A DNA stretch of 64,000 nucleotides from Propionicimonas sp020161015 (GTDB taxonomy: Bacteria; Actinomycetota; Actinomycetes; Propionibacteriales; Propionibacteriaceae): contig NZ_CAXWGX010000029.1 in NCBI RefSeq assembly GCF_964266745.1, positions 169,666 through 233,665 of the forward strand, in the 5' to 3' direction. The notes beneath the pieces are model-generated. The model worked only from the letters and a program-made list of their open reading frames with translations, had not been told where the DNA came from and did not search any database. Positions 51,784 to 60,140 of the stretch are shown piece after piece. The position numbers and the translations under genes are program-made. The number at the start of each line of letters is the position of its first letter. The stretch's first letter is position 1.

Positions 51784-53513
51784 TCCGCTTGCTGGCGCGC
51801 TTCCTGCGCCCCTATGTCCCCCTGCTCGTCGCCGTGGTCGTCCTGCAGTTGCTGCAGTCGACGGCGGCGCTGTTCCTGCCGAGCCTGAACGCCTCGATCA
51901 TCGACGACGGCGTCGCCACCGGCGACACCGGCCACATCTGGTCGCTCGGCGGCGTGATGCTCGCGGTGTCGCTGCTCCAGATCGTGGGCCAGGTGGGCGC
52001 TACCTGGTTCGGCGCCCGCGCGGCCATGGCGTTCGGCCGCGACCTGCGCCAGGCGATCTTCGACAACGCCTTGTCGTTCTCCTCCCGTGAGGTGAACCAG
52101 TTCGGCGCCCCGAGCCTGATCACCCGCAACACCAACGACGTGCAGCAGCTCCAGATGCTGGTGCTGATGACCTCGACGATGATCGTCAGCGCCCCGCTGA
52201 TGATGGTCGGCGGGGTGTTCATGGCGTTGCGCGAGGACGTCGGGCTGAGCTGGCTGATCCTCGTCGCCGTGATCGTGCTCGGCACGATCATCGGCATCCT
52301 CATCGTGCAGATGACGCCGCTGTTCAAGTCGATGCAGGTGCGGATCGACACCCTCAACCGGGTGCTGCGCGAGCAGATCTCCGGCCTGCGGGTGATCCGG
52401 GCGTTCGTCCGCGAGCCGACCGAGGCCGCGCGGTTCGACCGGGCCAACCACGAGCTCGCCGACACCGCCACCCGGGTCGGCCGCCGGATGATGACGATGT
52501 TCCCCTCGGTCTTCTTCGTGATGAACCTGTCCAGCATCGCGGTGATCTGGTTCGGCGCCTTCCGGATTGCGGAGGGCCAGCTCCAGGTGGGTCAGCTCAC
52601 GGCCTACCTCGCCTACCTCTCACAGATCCTGATGAGCGTGATGATGTCGACGATCATGATCATGATCGCCCCGCGCGCGGCCGTCTCGGCAGAGCGGATC
52701 GGCGCCGTCCTCGACACCTCGTCCTCCGTCGTGCCCCCGGCCCGGCCGGTGACCACCGTCACCCGCCACGGCGAGCTCGCCTTCGTCGACGTCAGCTTCG
52801 CCTACCCCGGTGCCGACCACCCGGTGCTCGACGGGGTGTCGTTCACCGTGCGATCGGGAGCGACGACGGCGATCATCGGCTCCACCGGCGCGGGCAAGAC
52901 CACGCTGGTGAACCTCATCCCCCGTCTGTTCGACGCCACGTCCGGCGCCGTGATGGTCGACGGGGTGGACGTGCGCGAGCTCGACCCCGACCTGCTGTGG
53001 GGACGCATCGGGCTGGTGCCGCAGCGTCCGTACCTGTTCAGCGGAACGGTCGCGTCCAACCTGCGGCTCGGCAACCCCGACGCCACGGACGAGGAGCTGT
53101 GGCACGCGCTGGAGGTGGCGCAGGCCAGGGACTTCGTGGAACGGATGCCGGACGGACTGGAGTCGCCGATCAGCCAGGGAGGCACGAACGTCTCCGGCGG
53201 GCAGCGGCAGCGGCTGGCGATCGCCCGGGCGCTCGTGCGCCGTCCCGAGATCTACCTCTTCGACGACTCGTTCTCCGCCCTCGACGTGGCCACCGACGCC
53301 GCCCTGCGCGCCGCGCTGGTGGACGAGACCGCCGACGCGGCCGTCGTGGTCGTCGCCCAGCGGGTGTCCACGATCCGCAACGCCGAGCAGATCATCGTCC
53401 TCGAGGACGGCCGGATCGTCGGCATCGGCACCCATGACCACCTGCTGGCCGCGTGCCCGACGTACGCCGAGATCGTCGAGAGCCAGTTCCAGGCCGAGGA
53501 GGTGGCCGCATGA
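51780..53513 (+). CDS. ABC exporter half-transporter 1 (MDR type)
   Basis: 577 residues: six membrane helices, then an ATPase domain with Walker A GSTGAGKTT, signature VSGGQRQRL and Walker B IYLFDDSFSALD. The Walker B glutamate is replaced by Asp-Ser (LFDDS), which suggests a weak site, as in heterodimeric exporters. It pairs with the next gene, overlapping it by 4 bp. Confidence 0.92.
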   Translation: MIRLLARFLRPYVPLLVAVVVLQLLQSTAALFLPSLNASIIDDGVATGDTGHIWSLGGVMLAVSLLQIVGQVGATWFGARAAMAFGRDLRQAIFDNALSFSSREVNQFGAPSLITRNTNDVQQLQMLVLMTSTMIVSAPLMMVGGVFMALREDVGLSWLILVAVIVLGTIIGILIVQMTPLFKSMQVRIDTLNRVLREQISGLRVIRAFVREPTEAARFDRANHELADTATRVGRRMMTMFPSVFFVMNLSSIAVIWFGAFRIAEGQLQVGQLTAYLAYLSQILMSVMMSTIMIMIAPRAAVSAERIGAVLDTSSSVVPPARPVTTVTRHGELAFVDVSFAYPGADHPVLDGVSFTVRSGATTAIIGSTGAGKTTLVNLIPRLFDATSGAVMVDGVDVRELDPDLLWGRIGLVPQRPYLFSGTVASNLRLGNPDATDEELWHALEVAQARDFVERMPDGLESPISQGGTNVSGGQRQRLAIARALVRRPEIYLFDDSFSALDVATDAALRAALVDETADAAVVVVAQRVSTIRNAEQIIVLEDGRIVGIGTHDHLLAACPTYAEIVESQFQAEEVAA

Positions 53514-55432
53514 GCACTCCGACCAGCAAGGGGGAGACGGCCGTGAGCAGCACCGGCGGGGCGCCCGCGCCCGTGAAGGCGAACGCACGCCCGAAGTACG
53601 CGCCGCAGCAGCGCGGCGGTGGCCCGATGGGCCACGGCGTCGGGACCGGCGAGAAGGCCGTGTCGTTCGGCCCGTCCATGAAGCGGCTTCTCGGCCACCT
53701 GCGTCCCGAGCTGCCGCAGATCGTCGCGGTCGTCGCCATGGTGATCGTGGCGACGGTCGGCAACGCGGTCGGCCCGGTGATCCTCGGCCAGGCCACGAAC
53801 CTGATCTACGACGCGACCGTGGTGAACCGCACCCCGATCGACTTCGGCGCCGTCGGACGGGTGCTGCTCCTGGCCCTGGCCGTCTACGTCGTGTTCTTCC
53901 TGCTGTCGTGGCTGGCGGGCTTCATCATCAACGCCATCGTGCAGCGCTCGGTGTACCGGATGCGCCAGCAGGTCAGCGACAAGATCACCCGGCTGCCGCT
54001 GAAGTACTTCGACGGCCAGCCCAGGGGCGAGCTGCTCAGCCGCGTGACCAACGACGTCGACAACGTCTCGCAGTCGCTGCAGCAGACGCTCTCCCAGATC
54101 CTCACCAACCTGTTCACCCTGATCGGGGTGCTGGTGATGATGTTCTACGTCTCCTGGGTGCTGGCGCTGGTGGCCCTGGTGACGATCCCGATCGCCCTCG
54201 GCGTGACGATGGTGATCGGCAAGCGCTCGCAGAAGCTGTTCGCCCGGACGTGGAAGTCGACCGGCGAGCTGAACAGCCAGATCGAGGAGGCCTACTCCGG
54301 CCACGACCTCGTGACGGTGTTCGGCCGGCGCCGCGAGGTCGCCGAGCAGTTCCGGGCCAAGAACGCCGAGCTGTTCGACGCGTCCTTCGGCGCCCAGTTC
54401 ATCTCCGGGATCATCATGCCGGTGATGTTCTTCGTCGGGAACCTCAACTACGTGGTCATCGCGGTCGTCGGCGGCCTGATGGTGACCGGCGGCACGCTGA
54501 CCATCGGCGGGGTGCAGGCCTTCATCCAGTACAGCCGGATGTTCACCCAGCCGATCACGTCGCTGGCGTCGATGGCGAACCTGCTGCAGTCCGGCGTCGC
54601 CTCGGCCGAGCGCGTGTTCGAGGTGCTGGACGCCGAGGAGGAGTCCCCCGACCGGGCCGGCAGCCTGCCGGAGCCGGCGCGCGGGCGGGTGGAGTTCGAG
54701 CACGTCGACTTCAGCTACACCCCCGAGCGTCCGCTGATCACCGACCTGTCGCTGGTGGCGGAGCCCGGCGCGACGGTGGCGATCGTCGGCCCCACGGGGG
54801 CGGGCAAGACCACGCTGGTGAACCTGGTACTTCGGTTCTACGACCTCCAGGCCGGGCGGATCACCCTCGACGGCACCGACATCGCGTCCGTGCCCCGCAG
54901 GGCGCTCCGTGACCAGATCGGCATGGTCCTCCAGGACACCTGGCTGTTCGGCGGGACGATCCGCGACAACATCGCCTACGGCAAGGAGGGCGCCACGGAG
55001 GAGGAGATCCTCGCTGCGGCCAAGGCCACCTACGTCGACCGGTTCGTGCACTCGCTGCCGGACGGCTACGACACGCTGATCAACGAGGAGGCGTCCAACC
55101 TGTCGGCCGGGGAGAAGCAGCTGATCACGATCGCGAGGGCGTTCCTGAGCGACCCGACGCTGCTGATCCTGGACGAGGCCACCTCTTCGGTCGACACCCG
55201 CACCGAGCTGCTGGTGCAGCGTGCGATGAAGAAGCTGCGCGCCGACCGCACCTCGTTCGTCATCGCGCACCGGCTCTCCACGATCCGCGACGCCGACGTG
55301 ATCCTGGTGATGGAGGACGGCGCGATCGTCGAGCAGGGCAGCCACGCCGGCCTGCTCGCCGCCCGCGGCGCCTACTACGACCTGTACCAGGCGCAGTTCG
55401 CCGCCGCGATCACCGAGGAGGACGCCGCCTGA
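53510..55432 (+). CDS. ABC exporter half-transporter 2 (MDR type)
   Basis: 640 residues. A 60-residue Gly/Lys/Pro-rich N-terminal extension, six membrane helices, and an ATPase domain with Walker A GPTGAGKTT, signature LSAGEKQLI and a regular Walker B (LLILDEATSSVD). With the previous protein it would form a heterodimer with one canonical and one weak ATP site. Regulated by the upstream TetR. Confidence 0.92.
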   Translation: MSTPTSKGETAVSSTGGAPAPVKANARPKYAPQQRGGGPMGHGVGTGEKAVSFGPSMKRLLGHLRPELPQIVAVVAMVIVATVGNAVGPVILGQATNLIYDATVVNRTPIDFGAVGRVLLLALAVYVVFFLLSWLAGFIINAIVQRSVYRMRQQVSDKITRLPLKYFDGQPRGELLSRVTNDVDNVSQSLQQTLSQILTNLFTLIGVLVMMFYVSWVLALVALVTIPIALGVTMVIGKRSQKLFARTWKSTGELNSQIEEAYSGHDLVTVFGRRREVAEQFRAKNAELFDASFGAQFISGIIMPVMFFVGNLNYVVIAVVGGLMVTGGTLTIGGVQAFIQYSRMFTQPITSLASMANLLQSGVASAERVFEVLDAEEESPDRAGSLPEPARGRVEFEHVDFSYTPERPLITDLSLVAEPGATVAIVGPTGAGKTTLVNLVLRFYDLQAGRITLDGTDIASVPRRALRDQIGMVLQDTWLFGGTIRDNIAYGKEGATEEEILAAAKATYVDRFVHSLPDGYDTLINEEASNLSAGEKQLITIARAFLSDPTLLILDEATSSVDTRTELLVQRAMKKLRADRTSFVIAHRLSTIRDADVILVMEDGAIVEQGSHAGLLAARGAYYDLYQAQFAAAITEEDAA

Positions 55433-55461
55433 CCCCGGGCGGCCGCAGCTAGGCTCCGGGC

Positions 55462-56538
55462 ATGGGGAGGACGTGGCGGATCGGTGAGGTCGCAGCGCGC
55501 ACCGGGCTCACCCCGCGCACGCTGCGGCACTACGACGAGCTGGGCCTGCTCGTGCCGTCCGCCCGCAGCTGGGGCGACTACCGGCTCTACGACGAGGCCG
55601 ACCTCCTGCGGCTCCTCCAGGTGCAGAACCTGAAGGCGCTCGGACTGAGCCTCGCCGAGATCGCCGACGCCCTGGCCGACCCGGAACTGGACGCCGGCGC
55701 CACCCTGCGGTCCCACCTGGCGCACCTGGAGGACCGCATCGCGGCCGAACAGGCCCTCGCCGGACGGCTGCGCGCGCTCGCCGAGTCGAGCGACCGCACC
55801 TGGGACGACGTGCTGTCGGCGATCGAGCTCACCCAGCGCCTCGCGCACCCCGACCCCGCGGTACGGCTGCGGGCCGCCCTGCAGTCCCCGGCGAGCACGC
55901 CCGAGTTGCTGTCCGCCCTGGCCGGAGAGGACGAGCCCGGCGTCCGTGACACCCTGGTCTGGGCGCTCGCGCACCGGCCGGACGCCGCCGCGGCCGTTCT
56001 CGAACGGCTCGACGACCCGGACCCGGCACTGCGGGCGGCCCTCCTGCGCGTGCTGGGCAAGCTGGGCGCCGCTGAGCACACCGGCGCCGTCACGGCACGG
56101 CTCGCCGACCCCGATCCCGCCGTCGTCGCCGCCGCCGTCCAGGCCCTCGGCCGGCTCGCCGCACCGGAGTCCTCCCCGGCGCTGGTCGCGCTCCTGGGCA
56201 CCGGGACGGTTCCCGACGACGTCCTCGACGCGCTCGTCGCGGTCGGCCCGCCGGCCCTGGACGCCCTGGCCGACGCCGTCGGTTCCCCGTCCGCGGACGC
56301 GCGGGCCGCCGCGGCGGAGGCGGTCGGGCGGATCAGTGCCACCGCCCCCGGCGTGGCCGCACGAGCGGCCGGCGTCCTCGCGCCGCTGCTGGCCGACGCG
56401 GACGCCACCGTCCGCCTCACCGCGCTGGTCGCGCTCGGCGACCTCGGCGCGGAGGGCCGCCCCGCGCTGCGGACGGCCCTCGCCGATCCCGCGCTCGCCG
56501 GCGTCGCCGGGCGGCTGCTCGACCGTCCGCCCGCCTGA
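55462..56538 (+). CDS. MerR regulator fused to HEAT repeats
   Basis: 358 residues. A MerR helix-turn-helix (WRIGEVAARTGLTPRTLRHY, residues 4-24) with its coiled-coil linker (about 75-115) is followed by some seven short HEAT-like repeats of about 30 residues with the DPDPAVRLRAAL pattern up to the C-terminus. MerR proteins usually end in a small ligand domain, so the long repeat tail is unusual. It follows the exporter operon by 30 bp and may be co-transcribed. Confidence 0.85.
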   Translation: MGRTWRIGEVAARTGLTPRTLRHYDELGLLVPSARSWGDYRLYDEADLLRLLQVQNLKALGLSLAEIADALADPELDAGATLRSHLAHLEDRIAAEQALAGRLRALAESSDRTWDDVLSAIELTQRLAHPDPAVRLRAALQSPASTPELLSALAGEDEPGVRDTLVWALAHRPDAAAAVLERLDDPDPALRAALLRVLGKLGAAEHTGAVTARLADPDPAVVAAAVQALGRLAAPESSPALVALLGTGTVPDDVLDALVAVGPPALDALADAVGSPSADARAAAAEAVGRISATAPGVAARAAGVLAPLLADADATVRLTALVALGDLGAEGRPALRTALADPALAGVAGRLLDRPPA

Positions 56539-56564
56539 GCCGGCGGCCGGGCAGCTCGCCGCGC

Positions 56565-57128
56565 TCAGCGGGCGGCGATCAGCGCCCGGAGCTCGGCGAC
56601 GGCCGCGGCGAGGTCGTCCCGCGTCACCCCCCGCTCGCCGGGCTTCAGCGTGACGACGATCTCGCCCTCGGGCTCCAGCGCCGCGCGCTCGACCTCCGAC
56701 TCGTCGTCGGCACCCTGGCGGCGAAGCGCGAGGTCGAGTTCACCCTGGCTGAGCCCCAGGCGGGCCAGGGCCCTGCGGTCGACGGCGCCGTCGACGATCA
56801 GGTCGGTACCGGTGCCCACCAGGAGCCGCCGTCCCCACGCGCTCGACTCAGCCCAGCGGTCGAGCAGCGCATTGGCGCCGATCAGCACGACCGCGCCGAG
56901 CATGCCTCCCAGCACCGAGTTGTCGGGGCCGATGATCGCGTTCTGCACGACGTTGCTCAGCAGCAGGACGACCACCAGGTCGAGCGAGCTCATCTGGGCG
57001 AGCAGCCGCTTGCCGGCCAGCCGGATGAGGATCGCGATCCCGAGGTAGACGACGATCGTGCGCAGCACCTTCTCCCAGACGGAGATGTCCATCGTGAGGA
57101 AGGGGAGGAGCCAGTCGGGTGCGGTCAT
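56565..57128 (-). CDS. DUF421 (YetF-like) membrane protein
   Basis: 187 residues. Three N-terminal membrane helices (about 20-85) containing LIRLAGKRLLAQMSSLDLVV, then a cytosolic domain with GTDLIVDGAVDRRALARLGL. The family is widespread and of unknown function. The C-terminus has an unusual run of charged residues (ADDESEVERAALEPEGE). Convergent with merR. Confidence 0.88.
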   Translation of the reverse strand: MTAPDWLLPFLTMDISVWEKVLRTIVVYLGIAILIRLAGKRLLAQMSSLDLVVVLLLSNVVQNAIIGPDNSVLGGMLGAVVLIGANALLDRWAESSAWGRRLLVGTGTDLIVDGAVDRRALARLGLSQGELDLALRRQGADDESEVERAALEPEGEIVVTLKPGERGVTRDDLAAAVAELRALIAAR

Positions 57129-57156
57129 GGCGGCAGGCTAGCCCCGCCGTCGAGCC

Positions 57157-57504
57157 CTACACACCCCCTGGGGTATTCACCACTTCGCCGGTGTCGACGG
57201 CCCTGCGCACGGAGGCGAGCACCTCCGCCCGCTCCTGCCCGGAGAGCCGGTGGAGCAGTTCGAGCACCTCAGAGGCCACTTCGGCGGCCCGCGACCGGGC
57301 CGGACGGTAGAGCCAGGCCCGCCCGTCCAAATTCCTCGAAACGGCCCCCTTCTTCGCGAGCCGGTCCAGGACGGTCATCACGGTCGTGTAGGCGAGGTCG
57401 CGTTCAGGGGCAAGGCGGTCGTGCACATCGCGGACCGAAAGCGGCTCCGAGCGGGACCACAGAATGTCCATCACCGCCTGCTCGAGCTCTCCGGTCACCG
57501 CCAT
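57157..57504 (-). CDS. BlaI/MecI-type repressor
   Basis: 115 residues. A winged helix (GELEQAVMDILWSRSEPLSV, AYTTVMTVLDRLAKKG) and a short dimerisation tail. It lies divergent from cydA with an inverted repeat between them, so it probably controls the cytochrome bd genes and itself. No BlaR-like sensor gene is nearby, so the signal is unknown. The ATG after ACGATGTTCCC has only a weak ribosome site. Confidence 0.88.
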   Translation of the reverse strand: MAVTGELEQAVMDILWSRSEPLSVRDVHDRLAPERDLAYTTVMTVLDRLAKKGAVSRNLDGRAWLYRPARSRAAEVASEVLELLHRLSGQERAEVLASVRRAVDTGEVVNTPGGV

Positions 57505-57511
57505 GGGAACA

Positions 57512-57538
57512 TCGTAGGACAATGATTGCCAGCTACGA
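57512..57538. promoter_or_regulatory. Inverted repeat between the BlaI-type repressor and cydA
   Basis: TCGTAG, 15 bp, CTACGA, centred in the 57-bp gap between the two start codons. The sequence CTACGACA inside it resembles half-sites of BlaI/MecI operators (ACTACA-like). Likely shared operator. Confidence 0.5.
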
Positions 57539-57561
57539 CAGCCAGTAGTAGATTGCGCGCC

Positions 57562-59043
57562 ATGAGCGCGGAAACCCTTGCCAGATGGCAGTTCGGGATC
57601 ACAACTGTCTATCACTTCTTCTTCGTGCCGATCACCATCGCCCTGTCGATGCTGGTGGCGATCCTGCAGACGATCTGGGTGCGGACCGGGAACGAGAAGT
57701 TCCTGCGGCTGACCAAGTTCTTCGGAAAGCTGTTCCTGATCAACTTCGCCATGGGCGTCGTCACCGGCATCGTGCAGGAATTCCAGTTCGGCATGAACTG
57801 GAGTGAGTACTCGCGATTCGTCGGGGATATCTTCGGCGCCCCGCTGGCGCTGGAGGCCCTGCTGGCCTTCTTCCTGGAGTCGGTCTTCCTCGGCCTGTGG
57901 ATCTTCGGCTGGGACAAGCTGCCCAAGAAGGTGCACCTGCTGACCATCTGGCTCGCCGCGATCGGCACGATGATCTCCTCGATCTTCATCCTCGCCGCGA
58001 ACTCGTGGATGCAGAACCCGGTGGGCGCGCACTTCAACGCCGCCAACGACCGCGCCGAGATGACCTCGCTGCTGGACGTGCTCACCAACCCCGTCGCCCT
58101 GGTCACCCTGCCGCACGTGCTCGCGACCGCGTACCTGACCGCCGGCGGCCTCGTCCTCGGCGTCGCCGGGTGGCACCTCGCCAAGCTCGGCAAGCCCGAC
58201 ACCGAGCAGCAGGAGAAGGACGCCTCCGCGTACCGGTGGGCCACGAAGTTCGGCGCCTGGGTGCTGCTCGGCGCCGGTGCCTTCACGCTCATCACCGGCG
58301 ACATCCAGGGCAAGATCATGACCGAGGTCCAGCCGATGAAGATGGCCGCGGCCGAGGCCCTGTGGGAGACCGAGCAGCCGGCGTCCTTCTCGCTGTTCAC
58401 CATCGGCACGCTCGACGGCTCGCAGGAGGTCTTCTCGATCAAGGTGCCGTACGTGCTGTCGTTCCTGGCGACCGGGGACGTCAACGGCAAGGTCTACGGC
58501 ATCAACGACCTGGTCAAGAAGATGGAGACCGAGGGCTTCACCAACTCCAACCTCGAGCTGCAGAAGCAGGCCGCGGACCGGCTCGCCAAGGTCGGCGTCA
58601 CCGACTGGGTGCCGAACCTGCCCGTCACCTACTGGAGCTTCCGCCTGATGATGGGCCTGGGCTTCCTCGCCATGGCCATCGCCGCCTGGGTGCTGTGGGT
58701 GACCCGCAAGGGCGGGCTCCCGAAGCCCGGTGCCGCGTGGACGGCGCTGATGTTCGCCGCCCCGCTCGCCCCGCTCTTCGGCAACTCGTTCGGCTGGATC
58801 TTCACCGAGATGGGCCGCCAGCCGTTCATCGTGTTCGGCGTGCTGCCGACCATGTCGGCGGTGTCCCCGGGAGTCAGCGCCTTCGAGGTGGGCCTCACCA
58901 TGGTGCTGTACACCGTGATCTACGGCGCGCTCGCCGTGGTCGAGGTGGGCCTGCTCATGCACTACATCAAGCTGGGACTGCCCGACGTCGTTGAGCCTCA
59001 AGTGCTCACCGACGAGGACGCTCCCCTGACCTTCGCGTACTGA
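57562..59043 (+). CDS. cydA: Cytochrome bd oxidase subunit I
   Basis: 493 residues with nine membrane helices. LARWQFGITTVYHFFFVPIT carries the conserved N-terminal His18; the later GRQPFIVFG motif and KIMTEVQPMKMAAAEALW (quinol side) are also present. The quinol loop is of the short type. It reduces oxygen at low tension with menaquinol. No clear ribosome site precedes the ATG. First gene of the cydABDC operon. Confidence 0.96.
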   Translation: MSAETLARWQFGITTVYHFFFVPITIALSMLVAILQTIWVRTGNEKFLRLTKFFGKLFLINFAMGVVTGIVQEFQFGMNWSEYSRFVGDIFGAPLALEALLAFFLESVFLGLWIFGWDKLPKKVHLLTIWLAAIGTMISSIFILAANSWMQNPVGAHFNAANDRAEMTSLLDVLTNPVALVTLPHVLATAYLTAGGLVLGVAGWHLAKLGKPDTEQQEKDASAYRWATKFGAWVLLGAGAFTLITGDIQGKIMTEVQPMKMAAAEALWETEQPASFSLFTIGTLDGSQEVFSIKVPYVLSFLATGDVNGKVYGINDLVKKMETEGFTNSNLELQKQAADRLAKVGVTDWVPNLPVTYWSFRLMMGLGFLAMAIAAWVLWVTRKGGLPKPGAAWTALMFAAPLAPLFGNSFGWIFTEMGRQPFIVFGVLPTMSAVSPGVSAFEVGLTMVLYTVIYGALAVVEVGLLMHYIKLGLPDVVEPQVLTDEDAPLTFAY

Positions 59044-59054
59044 GAGGCGAGACC

Positions 59055-60140
59055 ATGCATCTTCTTGAGATCCCGCCGACCGGCGCACCCCTGACCCTGC
59101 AGGCGCTCTGGTTCATCCTGATCGCCGTCCTGTGGATCGGCTACCTCGTCCTCGAGGGCTTCGACTACGGCGTCGGCATGCTCATCCCGTTCCTGGGCAG
59201 GAACGAGAAGGAGAAGCGCGTCATCGTCAACACCATCGGCCCGGTGTGGGACGGCAACGAGGTGTGGCTGCTCACCGCCGGTGGCGCCACCTTCGCCGCC
59301 TTCCCCGCCTGGTACGCCACGCTGTTCTCCGGCCTCTACCTGCCGCTGTTCCTGGTGCTGGTCGGCCTGATCATCCGCGGCGTGGCCTTCGAGTACCGCT
59401 CGAAGCACCCCGAGGCGAAGTGGCGCAACGCGTTCGACTGGATGGCGTCCATCGGCTCGTTCCTGGTGACCCTGGTGTTCGGCGTCGGCTTCGCGAACTT
59501 CATCCTGGGCCTGCCGGTGGCGACCGTCGGCGACTCGCACCTGTTCGCGCTCACCCCGAGCCCGTACTTCTGGCAGCTGTTCAGCTGGTTCGGCCTGCTG
59601 GGCGGCGTGACCCTGGTGGCGCTCTTCCTCTTCCACGGATCGCTCTACCTGGCGCTGAAGACCAAGGGCGAGGTGCACGACCGGGCCGTCGCGTTCGCGG
59701 GCAAGGTCGGCCTGGTGGCCATCGGGCTCGGCGCGATCTTCCTGGTGGCCCAGAACCTGCTGCACCCGACCGGCCTGCTCGGCTGGGTCCTGCTGGTGCT
59801 CTCCGCCGCGGGGCTGGCCTCGGCCTGGTGGTTCAACGGCAAGGGACGCGACGGCATCGCCTTCGTGTCGACGACCGCCACCATCCTGTTCGTGGCCGTA
59901 GGCATCTTCCTGACCATGTGGCCGGGCCTCGGCTTCGCCGGGGTGGACGGGGCGCCGTCACCGCTCACCGCGATGAACGGCTCCTCCAGCGAGCTCACCC
60001 TCACCCTGATGACGGTCGCCGCCGGCATCTTCGTCCCGATCGTCCTCGCCTACACCGCGTGGACCTACACGGTGTTCCGCCGCCGCATCGGCGTGCAGAA
60101 CATCCCCGACGACGCCGCATCCCCAGCGCTCGCTGGGTGA
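59055..60140 (+). CDS. cydB: Cytochrome bd oxidase subunit II
   Basis: 361 residues with eight or nine membrane helices. LQALWFILIAVLWIGYLVLE and FDYGVGMLIPFLGRNEKEKR are typical, as are GPVWDGNEVWLLTAGGATFA and the late MTVAAGIFVPIVLAYTAWTY. Partner of CydA. It ends where cydDC begins (shared base). Confidence 0.96.
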   Translation: MHLLEIPPTGAPLTLQALWFILIAVLWIGYLVLEGFDYGVGMLIPFLGRNEKEKRVIVNTIGPVWDGNEVWLLTAGGATFAAFPAWYATLFSGLYLPLFLVLVGLIIRGVAFEYRSKHPEAKWRNAFDWMASIGSFLVTLVFGVGFANFILGLPVATVGDSHLFALTPSPYFWQLFSWFGLLGGVTLVALFLFHGSLYLALKTKGEVHDRAVAFAGKVGLVAIGLGAIFLVAQNLLHPTGLLGWVLLVLSAAGLASAWWFNGKGRDGIAFVSTTATILFVAVGIFLTMWPGLGFAGVDGAPSPLTAMNGSSSELTLTLMTVAAGIFVPIVLAYTAWTYTVFRRRIGVQNIPDDAASPALAG

